A program made the position numbers and the translations under genes. From the NCBI GenBank assembly GCA_037975125.1, contig CM075854.1, forward strand, positions 67,439,761 to 67,503,760: a stretch of DNA of 64,000 nucleotides. The letters run 5' to 3'. The notes beneath the pieces were generated by a model. It was not told the DNA's origin. It did not search any database and saw only the letters and a program-made list of their open reading frames with translations. Within the stretch, counting starts at the first letter, position 1, and every line of letters begins with the position of its first letter. Source of the DNA: Latrodectus hesperus. Lineage: Eukaryota; Arthropoda; Arachnida; Araneae; Theridiidae. Below are positions 1 to 15,584 of the stretch, piece by piece.

Positions 1-2456
<2,456 letters not shown>

Positions 2457-2526
<70 letters not shown>
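2457..2526. repeat. (TA)n microsatellite, 70 bp
   Basis: Pure AT/TA dinucleotide array. Confidence 0.97.
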
Positions 2527-4151
<1,625 letters not shown>

Positions 4152-4152
<1 letters not shown>

Positions 4153-5439
4153 TACATATACGTCTCATTTAATTTTTATATTTATTCCATACTCATGTTG
4201 ATATTTCCTTTTCAACAGTATTCTCTACTATTTTCCAAATCTAAATTTGTTCTTATTCACTATTGAGAATTGCTCAAGGTCCAACTAAAAATTTTGAGCG
4301 TACAAAATTAATATTTCCATTAAAAAGCGAACAACTTTAAATTACTGAAACTTTCCTTGATTGTTTTGAATTTTTAATGTTTAAAAATAAAACTTGGAAA
4401 TCATTTAACTTAATATTTTTTTAAAAAATATCATTATTTTAACATTCTGTTTGCACTATTGAGATTGTTCACGTAAAAAAATCAACTGACGCAGCATACT
4501 TAAACAATAAAACTTTGCATTACGTTTGTTTGCTAAATCAAACCTAGTGGTGCAGTGTAATTTCGGGGCTATATGATAAACAATAAAATATGTCGAAATA
4601 TATATAAGCACGCCCAAAATATTTGTTTAGTACTATGTGATTATACGATATTGATGATGATTAAAGTATAAAATTTTTCCTGTACATTGAAAATCAATAA
4701 CTTGATCTCTAAGTGTTCAAAAATTACATATTTTAGAATGCGGTAAATTGACTTTAAATATTATTGCATAAATAGATTAATTTATAATCCTACTTTAAAT
4801 ATGAAAAATAACTATTTTAAATAGAAAGCATTATAAATAAAACTTTCTGCGCACATTTTCTTGTAACACAAAAACAATTTCAGATATGTGATAAATTTAG
4901 TTTCTATTAAAGAAATTGAAAAAAATTTCAGACATTTCATTTTGCATTAACATTTTTTTAAAATTTTTTAAAAATTTATCAAAAATTTTAAAATATCACA
5001 AATTATTACTTTTATAGATAAAAAATATTCATTAAAGTTTTACTAACATTAAATAAAGAGAAGAAACTATTTTAAATATACTTTCTCCATTTTAAAAGGT
5101 ATTTCATTTAATAAAACCAAAATTAAATCTAAGGAATTTAGTTTAGGAGAATATTCATTTAAATTTACGAATCTACAGAAATACTGTACGTCCAGAATAA
5201 GAAATAAAGCTGATACGCAATAACTTTAAATTTTTTAAGCAATGCACATTAAAATACCAATAATATTTAAAAAGTAAAAAATTATTTTATAATGTGTAAA
5301 TTTGAACACACAAACCTCTCTGCTATGTTTATAATTACCATAATAATCAAATAAAGTTGATTACTTTTATGGAAATGAGAAACTACTAAGCAAACATTGG
5401 TGATAGAGATAACTCTTTGAAAATGTTGAAGGTAAAGCT
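4152..5439. other. AT-rich DNA, nothing recognised
   Basis: No open frame of interest, RNA gene or transposon signature was seen on either strand. Confidence 0.6.
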
Positions 5440-5585
5440 GCAAAGTGTAAAATATCGCATATGGATATTATCCCCAAACTCGTGATCAAGATATTACATT
5501 ACCAGCCGCTTGAACTAAGTTGGTCGATTACATTAGGAAGCCATGAGGGATTAATTTCCTCATGTATGCAACTCCTGTAGAAAGA
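5440..5585. other. GC-richer island, candidate non-coding element
   Basis: This ~145-bp patch is clearly less AT-rich than both flanks. It contains GGATTAATTT and other TAAT-core words of the kind bound by homeodomain proteins. No convincing coding frame crosses it. A regulatory role is inference from composition only. Confidence 0.22.
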
Positions 5586-6689
5586 AAATAGAATATAATT
5601 TTACTTGGAATATAAAATAGCTTAAGAGAGAAAAAGCTAAGTGAAACGAGGAGATAATGCCTGGAATAAATAAAAGATCACATTGCACCCTAAGGATACA
5701 TAACAATGCACAAATTGTTGGAAGACAGTTAGTTAAGTTCTTGTGTTGTATTTTTTATTGCTATGTGCTGAGATCTGCTGCTCTGCTAAAAAATACTGTT
5801 ATACATCTTTTTAAAGTTTTATCAAACGCTGATATGTGATAATTTATCTCCTAACTCTTGTTTTATTTGTGTTTAATCTTGAAATACAGAAAAAGGAGAT
5901 TATTATTTTAAGTTTAAAAATGTGATGATATACCCCTGAAAATTATAACCTATATTTGTATAATTGCTTTTTTAATAAAAATTGCTTATAAGATAAGAAA
6001 CATAATACTTAACCATCATTCTATTTCTTTCCAATGTATTGTTCAGTTATTTCCAAGCAAAAACAAACAATTCGTAAAAAATTATGCAGATAAAAATGAT
6101 GAATTTGCATTACAAATTTTGTTATTTACAGTCAAATTAATCATCATTAAATTGAATACTTTGAAATATATTTATACTACTAAAATATTGTGTTTATAAT
6201 AATGGTTAGTGTATGACTTTCGATAAAGGAGGTTTTTTTTATACTTTTGACTTAAACATCATTAACTGTACAGTTTTTAATACATTGTCTTTATAATAAA
6301 GACTATGTAAAAAAAAACATTGCTTGCGTTATGGAGATAAGTCTATTTAAAAAATGAAGAATTACAGTTTCTCAAAAAAGTCAATTAGTTGTTTGAGTCT
6401 AGATTTATGCATCTGAAAAAATAATTTACTGCAACAAATTATTTTTGTCAATGCAAGAAAAATGAGAGAACAGAAGCTGCTGGCAAAAAAAAAATAATAA
6501 TTCACTCTTTCATTTTCTTTCAAAACAATGTCAAAATCGTTTCTGTGATAATTGCCCTGCTTTGCTGACGGAACAGAAAAGAGTTGGATCAGAAATATCA
6601 TCACCCATTCTGAAATCAATTGCATGGAAGAGAAAAACAAACAAAGAAAATAACATTCAGGGGGAAGGAAAGATAATAAAAAAGAGTAC
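5586..6689. other. AT-rich DNA, nothing recognised
   Basis: Open frames at 5657-5839 (+) and 6362-6691 (-) are longer than neighbouring frames but show no family motif. The minus frame is rich in Phe, Leu and Ser, as expected from A/T-rich sequence. Confidence 0.5.
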
Positions 6690-6965
6690 AAAGAGATAGA
6701 AAAGAAGTGAAGGCTTGTGTCTGTCCAAAATTACACTCACCTGGGTTTATCATCAAGAAAGAAATGGGTAGAAACAAAAAAGAGCGGCGAGGAAAGGCAT
6801 TTTTTGGGTGTGGTAAAATGTCTTAGTCGAATAAGGGAAATGTTTTCAGTTGTTGACAGGAGGCCCTCGCCTACAAATCGGGGGCAGATGGTCGGGTGTG
6901 GTTTTACAGCCTGAAATGTGACATAGGATTTAGGAAGAAACTCTAAGAAAAGAGGAACACGTCAT
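6690..6965. other. GC-richer island of unknown nature
   Basis: A ~270-bp patch of higher G+C in an AT-rich desert. It includes the + strand open frame 6717-6914 (65 codons) with no motif I recognise. Words such as TGACAGG, CAGATGG and TGTGGTTTT resemble TALE-homeodomain, E-box and Runt-type sites, but such short matches are weak. It could be a conserved regulatory element, a short exon or an old repeat. Confidence 0.22.
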
Positions 6966-9900
6966 AAATAATCCAAACCTAGACAATTATTTAGAATTTA
7001 TTCAACTGTGCCCCTAAACTAGAATTTGCTTAAAACTTTAGCAGAATGTTTCTTTGAAAGTAACGAATAAATTGAATCTTATTTTCGCAAGAACAAGTTG
7101 ACAATTTGATTTGATTTAAGAGTCTAAGAAAATCAATTTCATAGAGTATAAAGCGAAATCATGAAATGATCAATCAAAGGTTTTCTTTTCTCATTTGAAG
7201 TGTTTCATGTTAAAAATATGTCTTTCATAGTTAGATTGGATTTATTTTAACATTTTAAAAGGTATACTTTATGTTTGATATGCAACTACAAGAGTGCTCT
7301 ACAGAATATTTTATTTTATCCTGAAAGAATGCTTGAATAAGTTCTCCTATTATGTTGAATAAGAAAATCATTTAACCTAATTTTACCATTAGATATAATT
7401 TGAATTTTACTATTTAATGTAATTTGAAAATAATTCTAAGGCACTGTCACGTTTGTAAAATGTCATAAGTAAAACAAGTGCGTAAAATGAATAAAATTGC
7501 ACACAAATAGCATGAATATTAAAGAAACAGACAAAAATGCATATCTTTATGATTATTCGTGTGAATATAATCTTTTAGGATAAGGGTCACTAAGAAAAAT
7601 TTTAGATGCAAAATATATGAAGCACATAATACAAAATTACATTACTTTTCTTAAAATTACAAAAAGGGACACCCAGAATATGGTTACTTAGCTTGAAAAT
7701 GAGCCTGATTTTTTCAGCCATAGTAAATTTAATTAATATTTCTGTAAAGTGAAGCAAATTAATTTCTTATCTATTCAAACACAAAAAACCAGGCCTATAT
7801 ATATTATTTTATTATGTATTTAATGTCACCTAATGGTAATAAATTTAAAAACATTTACCTTACAACGGAGAGCTACAGTCTAAGATTTCTATATTAATTC
7901 ATTGAGACCTTATGAACATTTTAATCACTTTGTTAAGAACATTTTTATAAAATTTAATTTTTGAAATTCAGAAATTTATATGTTAAAGGAATTGTATTTT
8001 TAGTTGTACTGTTTTTTGATAATCACCATTCTGTCTTTGCATATTTTTTCCTTTTTTCATATTGCTTTGTGTATTATTTGCTTGGTTGTTTGCTCGAAGC
8101 TCACTTTTTGCACACGAAGGGTATTTTCTGATATGTAATTTTAACTTAAATCATAAATCTTAAGAATAGTGTAAAAATATTCAGGTTATCAAGTATTAAC
8201 GAACAAGTTAATAGTAAAGATTGATGGTATTTATGTTGTTCATTCCAGAATTGTGTTTGAACGTAATTTAAGCTAAATCTTAATTGAAAGAGTTTTACTA
8301 TTATCAATGATAATATTACATATAAAATATATGAATATTACTTGTAAATTTCCATTTTTACTCATAAACGGACATTTTGAACTTTTATTTTAAAAACTTA
8401 AGTATTGAATCTGGAGATTAAAAAGTAAATAATCTATTCAAGTGTCTTATATGTCTCAACACAATCTGTTAAATAAATACAACATAAAGAAAGAATTTTT
8501 TAATAGTTCTAAAAATGAGCCAATAGCTTTAACTTTCATAATTTAGTTTTTAAAATAAAAAGTACTCAAAAAGTAACATTAGTGAGGATTTTGTGTAAAA
8601 TTTATTACTATGAAAATTACAACAAACCCAGAACATTTCTTATTAGATGTTTTCTTTACGTAATTCTCTTTTGAATTATTTTGGAAAATTTATTATTACA
8701 TAATTTTTATAACTAATCACTGTTTTAGGACATAATTGTATATATAAAATACAATTTTGTTAATAATAATGTATATGTATATACTATTATGCCGGTTATT
8801 TTACTCAAAAATTGAAGATGTAGAGAAAAAAATAGTTTTAAAAGAAAAAATTTAAGCAAAGTAATTTGCTATGGAATTAATTGTAATAAATTTTATTACA
8901 TAAGAATTTAAGTTATATTTTATGATTTTTGCATTTATTTCCATGACGGAATTTTGTACAAAATCATTAACTTTCTTATTATCTTCATGTCTACATAATG
9001 AAGCAAGCAAATTTATTTTCCTCTATAAACACCTGTTAATGAAACAAATTTTTTTTTAGTTTCTTCCTATAATTGGCATAAATTTCACAACAAACTCATC
9101 GATGAATATCTCTAGTAACATAACATCAGCAGTTAAAGACTTGTTTTTTAATTTTACTACTATTTGCTTCAAATTATCACATTAAGAATATTAAGAGAAA
9201 AACGAACAATAAAATAAGCTAAAACAATTCTCAAAAAAAATTAATGATTATTTTAAGCTAAATATTTTTATTAAAAACCAAATAATTAAATCATTTCACT
9301 CAAAAAGTAGATAATAATTTTCAATAGCAATTGCAAATGGTAAACATGTTTTTGACGTGTCTTAAGATTTTTGACTTTTAGTAGTTTTGTTTCGTGTAAA
9401 TGTCATTTTATAGTGTAAAATAAATATCGAGGACGTTTTTGATATCCCTTAGTCTACAGCAATCCTTTTTGTCTCATTTGGTGGAATTAGACTCAAATCG
9501 CAGAAGAAAGTATGCAAAACTGATCACTACTGCAATTTTGCTGATTGCTCCTAAAATACATTCGCGAGTTTTTCAATTCATAATGTTTCAAAATTGTTTT
9601 TTTTTTGGACATTTATCTGTTAATTAAAATAATCAACAATTTACCCTTGTTTTTTATTCAAAACAAGATAGGTTTAAAGAATTTTCTATTTTTAATATTT
9701 ATAATTTTACACTTTTTGACAAATGATCTCAGATATTTTAAGACTTTCAGTAATTTATAAAAGGGATACTAACGTCGCACTTTAATAAGTTACTGTTAAT
9801 TGCGCTACAAAATGTAACGAGTATTTAAAAAAATTCAAAAGACATGAACGTGCTCTATAAAAGGCAAAAAATAAATGATGGGTTAATAGGAATATGCTAA

Positions 9901-10555
9901 AGAAAAATATCCCACTACAGCTTTAAACGCCATTATAAAAGTTATCAGGTCATATCACACTTATTTTTCATACTTAAATTTTGTAGAAATGTTTATACTT
10001 GCATTCTATGGAAATTATTATACTTACATTCTGTAAAGATGAATATCTAAAATATACTTGCTGAAATATCAAAGAATTATAATTCACTGGGTAGCTAAAA
10101 ACAGTCAAAAAAAGATCAATTTCAAGTTCTATATAAGAAACTTTTGTATCATGAAAAGTGGATTATAGAAATTGATTGTGCACATTTATGACACTTTTCA
10201 ATATTTACTATAATACACAATTAGATAAAGATATTTTTTATTTACCGATTATCTGAAACCCCTTTTAAGTTTTACCATAAGATTACCATATATATAAGTA
10301 CATTGCTTCAAAACAAATATATTTTTTAAATTAAGAAAATATTTCTTAATTTACTAATCTAAGTAGCAAAGCACTTATTCTTTAAAATAAGAAACAAAAA
10401 AATTCACATGAAAATTTGTGAAAGAAAATTTTGAAAAAAAAATATTACTCCAATTTAGGTAAATCAGCATCGAGGAAACTTTGAAGCTAAGTTTTGCACA
10501 ATAGTTTTAAAAATTTGATAAAGCTTTCGTACAATTGATCAAGAAACGAATTACT
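6966..10555. other. Long AT-rich stretch without gene
   Basis: No transposon, RNA gene or exon-like pattern was seen. The open frame ending at 9627 is the only one of 60 codons or more and shows no motif. Confidence 0.55.
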
Positions 10556-10563
10556 AATGTATT
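10556..10563. repeat. Candidate left target-site duplication
   Basis: AATGTATT precedes the first retrotransposon base and matches 13710-13717 exactly. The word is short and AT-rich, so chance is possible, but its placement fits both ends. Confidence 0.5.
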
Positions 10564-10800
10564 AAAAATGCTACGCAACAACTCATTCTCAATATGGAAA
10601 CTGAAAATATTGATGTTGCATTGATTCAAGAACCTCACTGTTACAAAGGGAATCTTCCGGGTTTCCTAGCCATTACAAAGTATTCTTTGATTCCCAATCA
10701 GATGTTATAAAATCAGCGATCATCATTCGATAGAATAACATTTCTACCTTTGTTTATCATAATTACTCTGATTATAACATGATCTCCGTTGAAATCACCG
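10564..10800 (+). pseudogene. Endonuclease (APE-type) domain remnant of the non-LTR element
   Basis: In the frame from 10564 a block reads IDVALIQEPHCYKGNLPGF, matching the early AP-endonuclease motif (LQEP, with the catalytic Glu). The frame ends at a stop at 10708-10710. The match then resumes in another frame from 10710, with KSAIII, a TAG stop at 10731-10733, and a block ending YNMISVEIT. The central and C-terminal part of the domain, which should carry the remaining Asp, Asn and His catalytic residues, is missing. After about 10800 the sequence jumps to the linker before the RT. This is an inactive fragment of the nickase that would cut target DNA. Confidence 0.8.
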
Positions 10801-12363
10801 TAAATGATTTATTGTTAGAAGTCTTATTTCTACTAGAAAGTCTTATTTCTGAGCTTCAAAATGTCATGATTTCTGCCGGAAGGATAGCTATTCCTTTCAA
10901 GCATTATGATAAAAGAAATGTTCCTTGGTGGACTTCTGAAATAGCATGCATGCGTAAAAAGTTAAATGCTTCAAGGCGTCGCTTTCAAAGAGCCAAAAAC
11001 CCAATTGTCAAGGAAATTTTTAAATCCAATTACCTCCACGTTAAAGATGTGTATAAGAACTTAATTAATAACTCAAAATTAAATTCCTGGAAAAACTTTC
11101 TTTCTGATGTTACCCCTACAAATGTATGGAAGAAGATTTATAAAGGCATGAAGAGAAACTTTAGTAAAAGTGTGGAGATTACTGGCATTGAAACCACTTC
11201 AGGTCACTTCACATCTTCTTTTGAAGAATCTCTCAGTACTATCTCAAATTTTTCATTCCCAGAAGACAATCCTTCTAACGATAATTCCTTGCAACAAAAT
11301 ATTCGAGAACAATCTAAAAAGGCCAACTTTGTAGAAGATGATGTACATTTTACTGTCAATGAAGTTAATGCTGTTATTCACGGTTTGGCCACTGGAAAAT
11401 CTCCTGGCCTGGATTCCCTTTCCAATGAAATGATTAAATACTTTCATCAGTGTTCTCCTTCTGTTCTTCCTGCTGCATTCAATTTATGCTTAAAATTTTC
11501 TCTCTTCCCTACTCTTTGGAAAAATGCTAGAGTTGTCTTAATCCCAAAAAGTTTGAACTCTAAGCAACCGCACCTTAAGAATATTAGATGTATTAGCTTA
11601 TTGCCTTTCATTGGAAAATGCCTCGAAAAGCTTCTTACAAACAGAATAAACATCTTAACAATCACAATTATACTAGTAAAGACCAATATGGATTCTCACC
11701 ACAGAAATCTACTGAGGATGCACTACTGCGACTTGTTCACATTGTAAAGGAAGGGAAAAAGAAAAATTTGTTCACTATTCTCCTTTCATTGGACATAAAA
11801 GGAGCGTTTGATAACGAGTGGTGGCCCTTTATTATTTTCTTAATGAAGGAGGCTTATACTCCTTCAAATATTCTCAATCTCTTCCGCAGTTTCTTGAACA
11901 ACAGAACGGCTGTTCTCACTCTTGGCAATAAGTCGAAAGTAGTTAACATCCAAAAAAGATGTCCACAAGGCTCTGTTTCTGGCCCATTTCTTTGGAACCT
12001 AATTATGAATGATTTACTGAAAAAATTGAATGCATTTAAGTGATGGAAAATTGATTTCGCAGATGACTTACTCGTAATTGTTCAGAACAAAAACTTTCCC
12101 GATTTATGCAGTACTGCTCAAGATATTCTTGATTTTATTCATGATTGGGCTCAACATTGCAAGCTGGAATTCAATCATACGAAGTGCAAAGTAATGATGA
12201 TTCACAAAAAGGCTAACATTGATGCCACTATCAATCTTGCTATTGGTAGCAATTTTCTGGAAGTTGTAGATAAAATTAAATATCTGGGCGTTGTTGTCGA
12301 TAGTAAACTTCACTGGAAGGAACATTTGAAATACATTTTAGCTAAGGTTCTTACTAATGCTTA
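10801..12363 (+). pseudogene. Reverse transcriptase domain of the non-LTR element (broken)
   Basis: This domain would copy element RNA into DNA at the nicked target. The linker has VPWWTSE near 10921-10941. RT blocks follow in order: GKSPGLDSLSNEMIK, LWKNARVVLIPK, then RCISLLPFIGKCLEKLL. Near 11640-11660 the match changes frame and continues with QYGFSPQKSTEDAL, LSLDIKGAFDNEWWP (first catalytic Asp) and CPQGSVSGPFLWN. An in-frame TGA at 12041-12043 interrupts it. Just after it comes FADD (12056-12067), the catalytic Asp pair, then the block KIKYLGVVVDSKLHW. The frame ends at 12361-12363, beside a microduplication. Active-site residues remain, but the frameshift and stop prevent translation of one product. 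Confidence 0.92.
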
Positions 12364-12803
12364 AGCTAATTCTTACTAATGCATCGTATAGAATTTGCAA
12401 TAACAGTTACGGTATTAAATTCGAAATTTCAAAATTGATTTATAAAGAAGGCATTGTTCCCGTTATTCTTTATGCATCGCGAATTTGGGGAGACAGTTTG
12501 AGGAAGAAAATAAACCAAAAACTTATCAGGAAAATACAAAGAAAGATGCTCTTGAGAATTGTTAGAGGATATAGAACAATCAGTTATGATGCTCTTTTCA
12601 TTTTCTCTGGTCTTCCACCTCTTTATGTTGTGATATTTCATCAAAATGAGGCTTATCGTTATGCTCAAGACTCTTTTTCTAACCATCTTGATGGTGATTT
12701 GAACTTTTTTCCCTATCTCATCCATCAACAATATCTCCTGCTCCTCTTGCTGCATTTGATAGCATTAGGGAAGCATTAGAGAATTTGATAGCATTAGGGA
12801 ATT
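12364..12803 (+). pseudogene. RT thumb and linker region of the non-LTR element (shifted frame)
   Basis: After the break at about 12361 the match continues in another frame, with IVPVILYASRIWG, then KIQRKMLLRIVRGYR and LFIFSGLPPL. This is the typical region between RT and RNase H in R1/I-group elements. From about 12700 the match decays. A repeated word, TTTGATAGCATTAGGGAA, at 12755-12772 and 12784-12801 marks another small duplication before the RNase H domain. Confidence 0.85.
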
Positions 12804-13200
12804 TACTTTACAGATGGGAGTAAAGTTAACGAAAAAGTAGGTCCTGCATACGTATGCTTTCAGAATGGTTGCAAGCCTTTTCAAAAATTTTTAATTTGCA
12901 GTGACTCAATGTCATCCCTACTGGCTCTACAAGATGTAACTAGTTTTGAAAAACTTATTGTAGAAGTCCAGACTTCAATTAATATATGTGTGATATCAAA
13001 AATATTTTCCTTCACTTTCTTCCATGTCAAGGGTCATAGTGGTGTGTATGGAAATGAAAGAGTGGATTTCCTGGCCAAATCTTCTCTTTCACTTCCAAAT
13101 AAACTCAATACCAGCTTACCCAAGTCTTTTTTCAAAACCACTACCAAAAAGAAGATTATCACAGAATGGAACTCAGGTTTCGTTTGCTCTCCTCATTGGA
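12804..13200 (+). pseudogene. RNase H domain of the non-LTR element, catalytic Glu segment deleted
   Basis: The frame reads YFTDGSK at 12804 (first catalytic Asp at 12813), then CSDSMSSLLAL at about 12894, FHVKGHSGVYGNERVDFLAK at about 13017-13080, and ends in the LAKSSL region. These are the D, D, H and D blocks of retroelement RNase H. The stretch between the first and second Asp blocks is much too short, and the usual helix with the catalytic Glu is absent, so a deletion at about 12885-12895 is inferred. This domain would remove the RNA strand after reverse transcription. Confidence 0.87.
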
Positions 13201-13508
13201 TAAGTGGACAAAATCTTTTTTCCCTTCAGTTCAATGCAGAATAAAGAACTACTGGTTTTGCACTGACTTTAAAATTACGCAATTCCTCACTGGACATGGG
13301 AAATTCAATAGTTACCTACACCGTTTCCACATTAAAAACAGTGAGGTGTGCAAGTACAACTCTGGGAGTGACAACCCTTCTCACATTCTTCTTGAATACC
13401 CATCTGTTTCAAAAGAAAGGAACGAGTTTTGTAAAGACTTAAATAACAGGTGGCCCCCGATTATGGTGGACCTAGTTAAGAAAGAGAATATTGAATTTTT
13501 TTATAAAA
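13190..13508 (+). pseudogene. C-terminal domain with degenerate zinc knuckle of the non-LTR element
   Basis: After a frameshift near 13190-13200 the element continues with KWTKSFFP, ITQFLTGHGKFNSYLHRF and CKYNSGSDNPSHILLEYP. The last block corresponds to the C-terminal Cys/His knuckle of R1-type ORF2. Two expected Cys positions appear to be replaced by Tyr, so metal binding would be lost. Coding similarity fades at about 13500. Confidence 0.75.
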
Positions 13509-13709
13509 TTTATCCATGCTGTTATCTAATTCCTTTTTCATTTTTATATCTCTTTTTTTCTCTCTGCCTTCTTTTATTATTATTTTTTTTCATCTCATGA
13601 TTTATTTGGATTTGTTTTGTAGTACATTTGCTGTACCTTCGGGCCCTGTGTGGTATTCCTTGGTGCACAGAGAGATATTTTTGTTTTCCCAAATAAAATA
13701 AATAAAAAA
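13509..13709 (+). other. 3' untranslated region and A-rich tail of the non-LTR element
   Basis: A pyrimidine-rich stretch is followed by a GC-richer segment around 13636-13672 and ends in the A-rich tail 13691-13709. The 3' UTR is where the element's own RT would recognise its RNA, so it is useful for finding sister copies. Confidence 0.7.
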
Positions 13710-13717
13710 AATGTATT
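13710..13717. repeat. Candidate right target-site duplication
   Basis: AATGTATT directly follows the A-rich tail. The first one or two A bases may belong to the tail. Confidence 0.5.
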
Positions 13718-14350
13718 GAGAATTTTACTTTGATTAATAAGATCTAAAATAAAAATCAATGTAATGTGCAATATTTATTTGTTTTTAGATTTTAGGTTTT
13801 GAAGTTAAAAGTTTTATACAGTTTATTTCTATTAGATTTTCTCTGTTTAAAAAACGTGTTTGGGGGAGGAGTCTAATAATGTATAACATATTGCCGTTAT
13901 AAATAAAAATTAATGTATTCATTCTAAAGTTATAAGGTTGTATCGAATGTTAAATATACATGAATTTCATTTTAAGTGTCAATTAATTGATTCGTACTTA
14001 CTTTCTCGGGATTGACTGTAATTTGAACTGGTGGCTAGTTAAATTTCAAAATAAAATCTTAATTTGGAAAGCCCGTTATGTTAAAAATTTGTAAATTTAG
14101 AAAGTTTTAAAAAAGAAATAATGTATCGTATAAGTGTACATTATAAAGGTGGCAAATTTGCTTTTTTTTTAATTTAAGTATGGTTATTCCTGTTTATGCT
14201 AAGTATTTAGACAATTTATATATAGCAATGTGGAAACGACTTAATAAAGGGTTGAAAATCACACAAAAGAAATTGCTCTCTTTCTCACTTTATAATAAAA
14301 CCGCTTAAACATGATTAATTATCGTATTTCATCAATTCAAATCTCCACAC
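13718..14350. other. AT-rich DNA between the non-LTR element and the SINE
   Basis: Nothing was recognised on either strand. Confidence 0.6.
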
Positions 14351-14360
14351 AAATGAAAAT
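14351..14360. repeat. Candidate left target-site duplication of SINE A copy 1
   Basis: AAATGAAAAT matches 14593-14602 exactly. It is AT-rich, so moderate confidence only. Confidence 0.5.
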
Positions 14361-14592
14361 AAATTTGCAGACTGTAATGGTTAGCGTCCCTAACTTCGAA
14401 GCAGTAAGTTCCGGGTTCCAATCCTGTTTCGGGAATGAAAGTTCCTTTCTGATTTTGTGTGTCTATTTCTTCATCCCTTCCCATTTGGGGTGAATATGGT
14501 ACACCTACTAGGTGCCACACTATATAAGATGCCATCAGACATTCACCCCTTGTAATTCTGAGCATCCTAAGTGCAGCCGGCTATTAGAAAAG
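14361..14592 (+). mobile_element. tRNA-derived SINE, family A, copy 1
   Basis: The head has an A-box-like word (AATGGTTAGCGTCC, about 14375) and a B-box-like word (GGGTTCCAATCC, about 14412-14423), the internal RNA polymerase III promoter of tRNA-derived SINEs. The body includes GGTACACCTACTAGGTGCCA and CATTCACCCCTT, which recur in diverged form at 58.98-59.21 kb, so this is a dispersed family. AAATGAAAAT lies immediately before (14351-14360) and at the end (14593-14602), a candidate target-site duplication. The open frame 14332-14565 (-) is antisense SINE sequence, not a gene. Confidence 0.82.
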
Positions 14593-14602
14593 AAATGAAA
14601 AT
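14593..14602. repeat. Candidate right target-site duplication of SINE A copy 1
   Basis: AAATGAAAAT matches 14351-14360 exactly. Confidence 0.5.
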
Positions 14603-15412
14603 GCATTTGGAGAAAATCTGAACTAAGCAAATTGTAATAAAATTTTCATTATTTGAACATATTAACAAATGAATAAAAAATTCCAGATGCATAAATCGTG
14701 CAAATATATCTTACCATTTTTACTTTTCATCTTTCTATAGCAAGTTGTCGATGACATAATTTTAATGGTTTCATTTCTCCCCTAATGGATCTGCATTTGA
14801 ATCCCTGACAATAAACTGAATTTATTATATAAATTATGTGAAATTTCAAAATTATTACCTGCTAATTTGCTTAAGCTTTAGATTGTTTTGAAAAGCTCTT
14901 AAAACTTAGTTGTGAAAATTTTGAAATGTGTATTGTTAGTTCATTTCAACAGGTTTCCGGCTGCTTATTTCTGCTTAAATCAACCGACGACAACATAAAT
15001 ATGAACTACAATGCGATGAAAATCTTAATACTTGAAGTGTATCATCCTTTAAATGTCCCCCAAATGGAGAAACTTTATATTCTGCGGAATCTTTAACAGT
15101 TGAGATAATTATTAAACCCTGAATCTTCTGGATAAGAAAGAGACATTTTTAAAAGCTTGGCTATCGCGACTTCCAAGGATGCTTTTCAATTTTATTTTTG
15201 CAGTATTTCACACATAGATATGCTTAGCCTAGAAAATTGAAGCACAGATAAATCTATTTTGCAATCTACTTATAATACAACATTTTGAGCACATTTTTTA
15301 AAATAGTTATAATTTAAAACCACTGAAATGCTTTGGACTTTTAATCTAGAAGTTTTAAGGAAACCACGTTCATAGGTAGAATTTCCCTCTGCTTTTATTG
15401 CTTCAAATATTT
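14603..15412. other. AT-rich DNA, nothing recognised
   Basis: No gene or repeat signature was seen; composition is ordinary for the window. Confidence 0.6.

Positions 15413-15584
<172 letters not shown>

Larger units (their letters stand above)
10564..13709 (+). mobile_element. 5'-truncated, decayed non-LTR retrotransposon (R1-like, with RNase H)
   Basis: The order endonuclease fragment, reverse transcriptase, RNase H, degenerate zinc knuckle and A-rich tail is that of ORF2 of RNase H-bearing non-LTR elements. R1-type hallmarks are VPWWTSE in the linker, a GKSPGLD block, GAFDNEWWP and FADD. It starts inside the endonuclease domain, as 5'-truncated target-primed insertions do, and ends in an AAATAAAATAAATAAAA tail (13691-13709). 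AATGTATT occurs immediately before the first element base (10556-10563) and at the tail end (13710-13717), a candidate target-site duplication. Several frameshifts, two stops and internal deletions show that it is dead. The clade call (R1 versus a related group) is less certain than the class call. Confidence 0.93.

Noticed and set aside
6362..6691. 109-codon minus-strand frame as a gene
   Set aside because: No motif; composition fits a chance frame over A-rich DNA; no splice or start context supports it.
11253..11686. Minus-strand open frames over the retrotransposon
   Set aside because: Shadows of the plus-strand RT coding sequence.
14332..14565. Minus-strand 77-codon open frame
   Set aside because: Lies antisense across the SINE; the similar TYCFEVR segment in the minus frame at 58979-59203 comes from the other copy of the same SINE.
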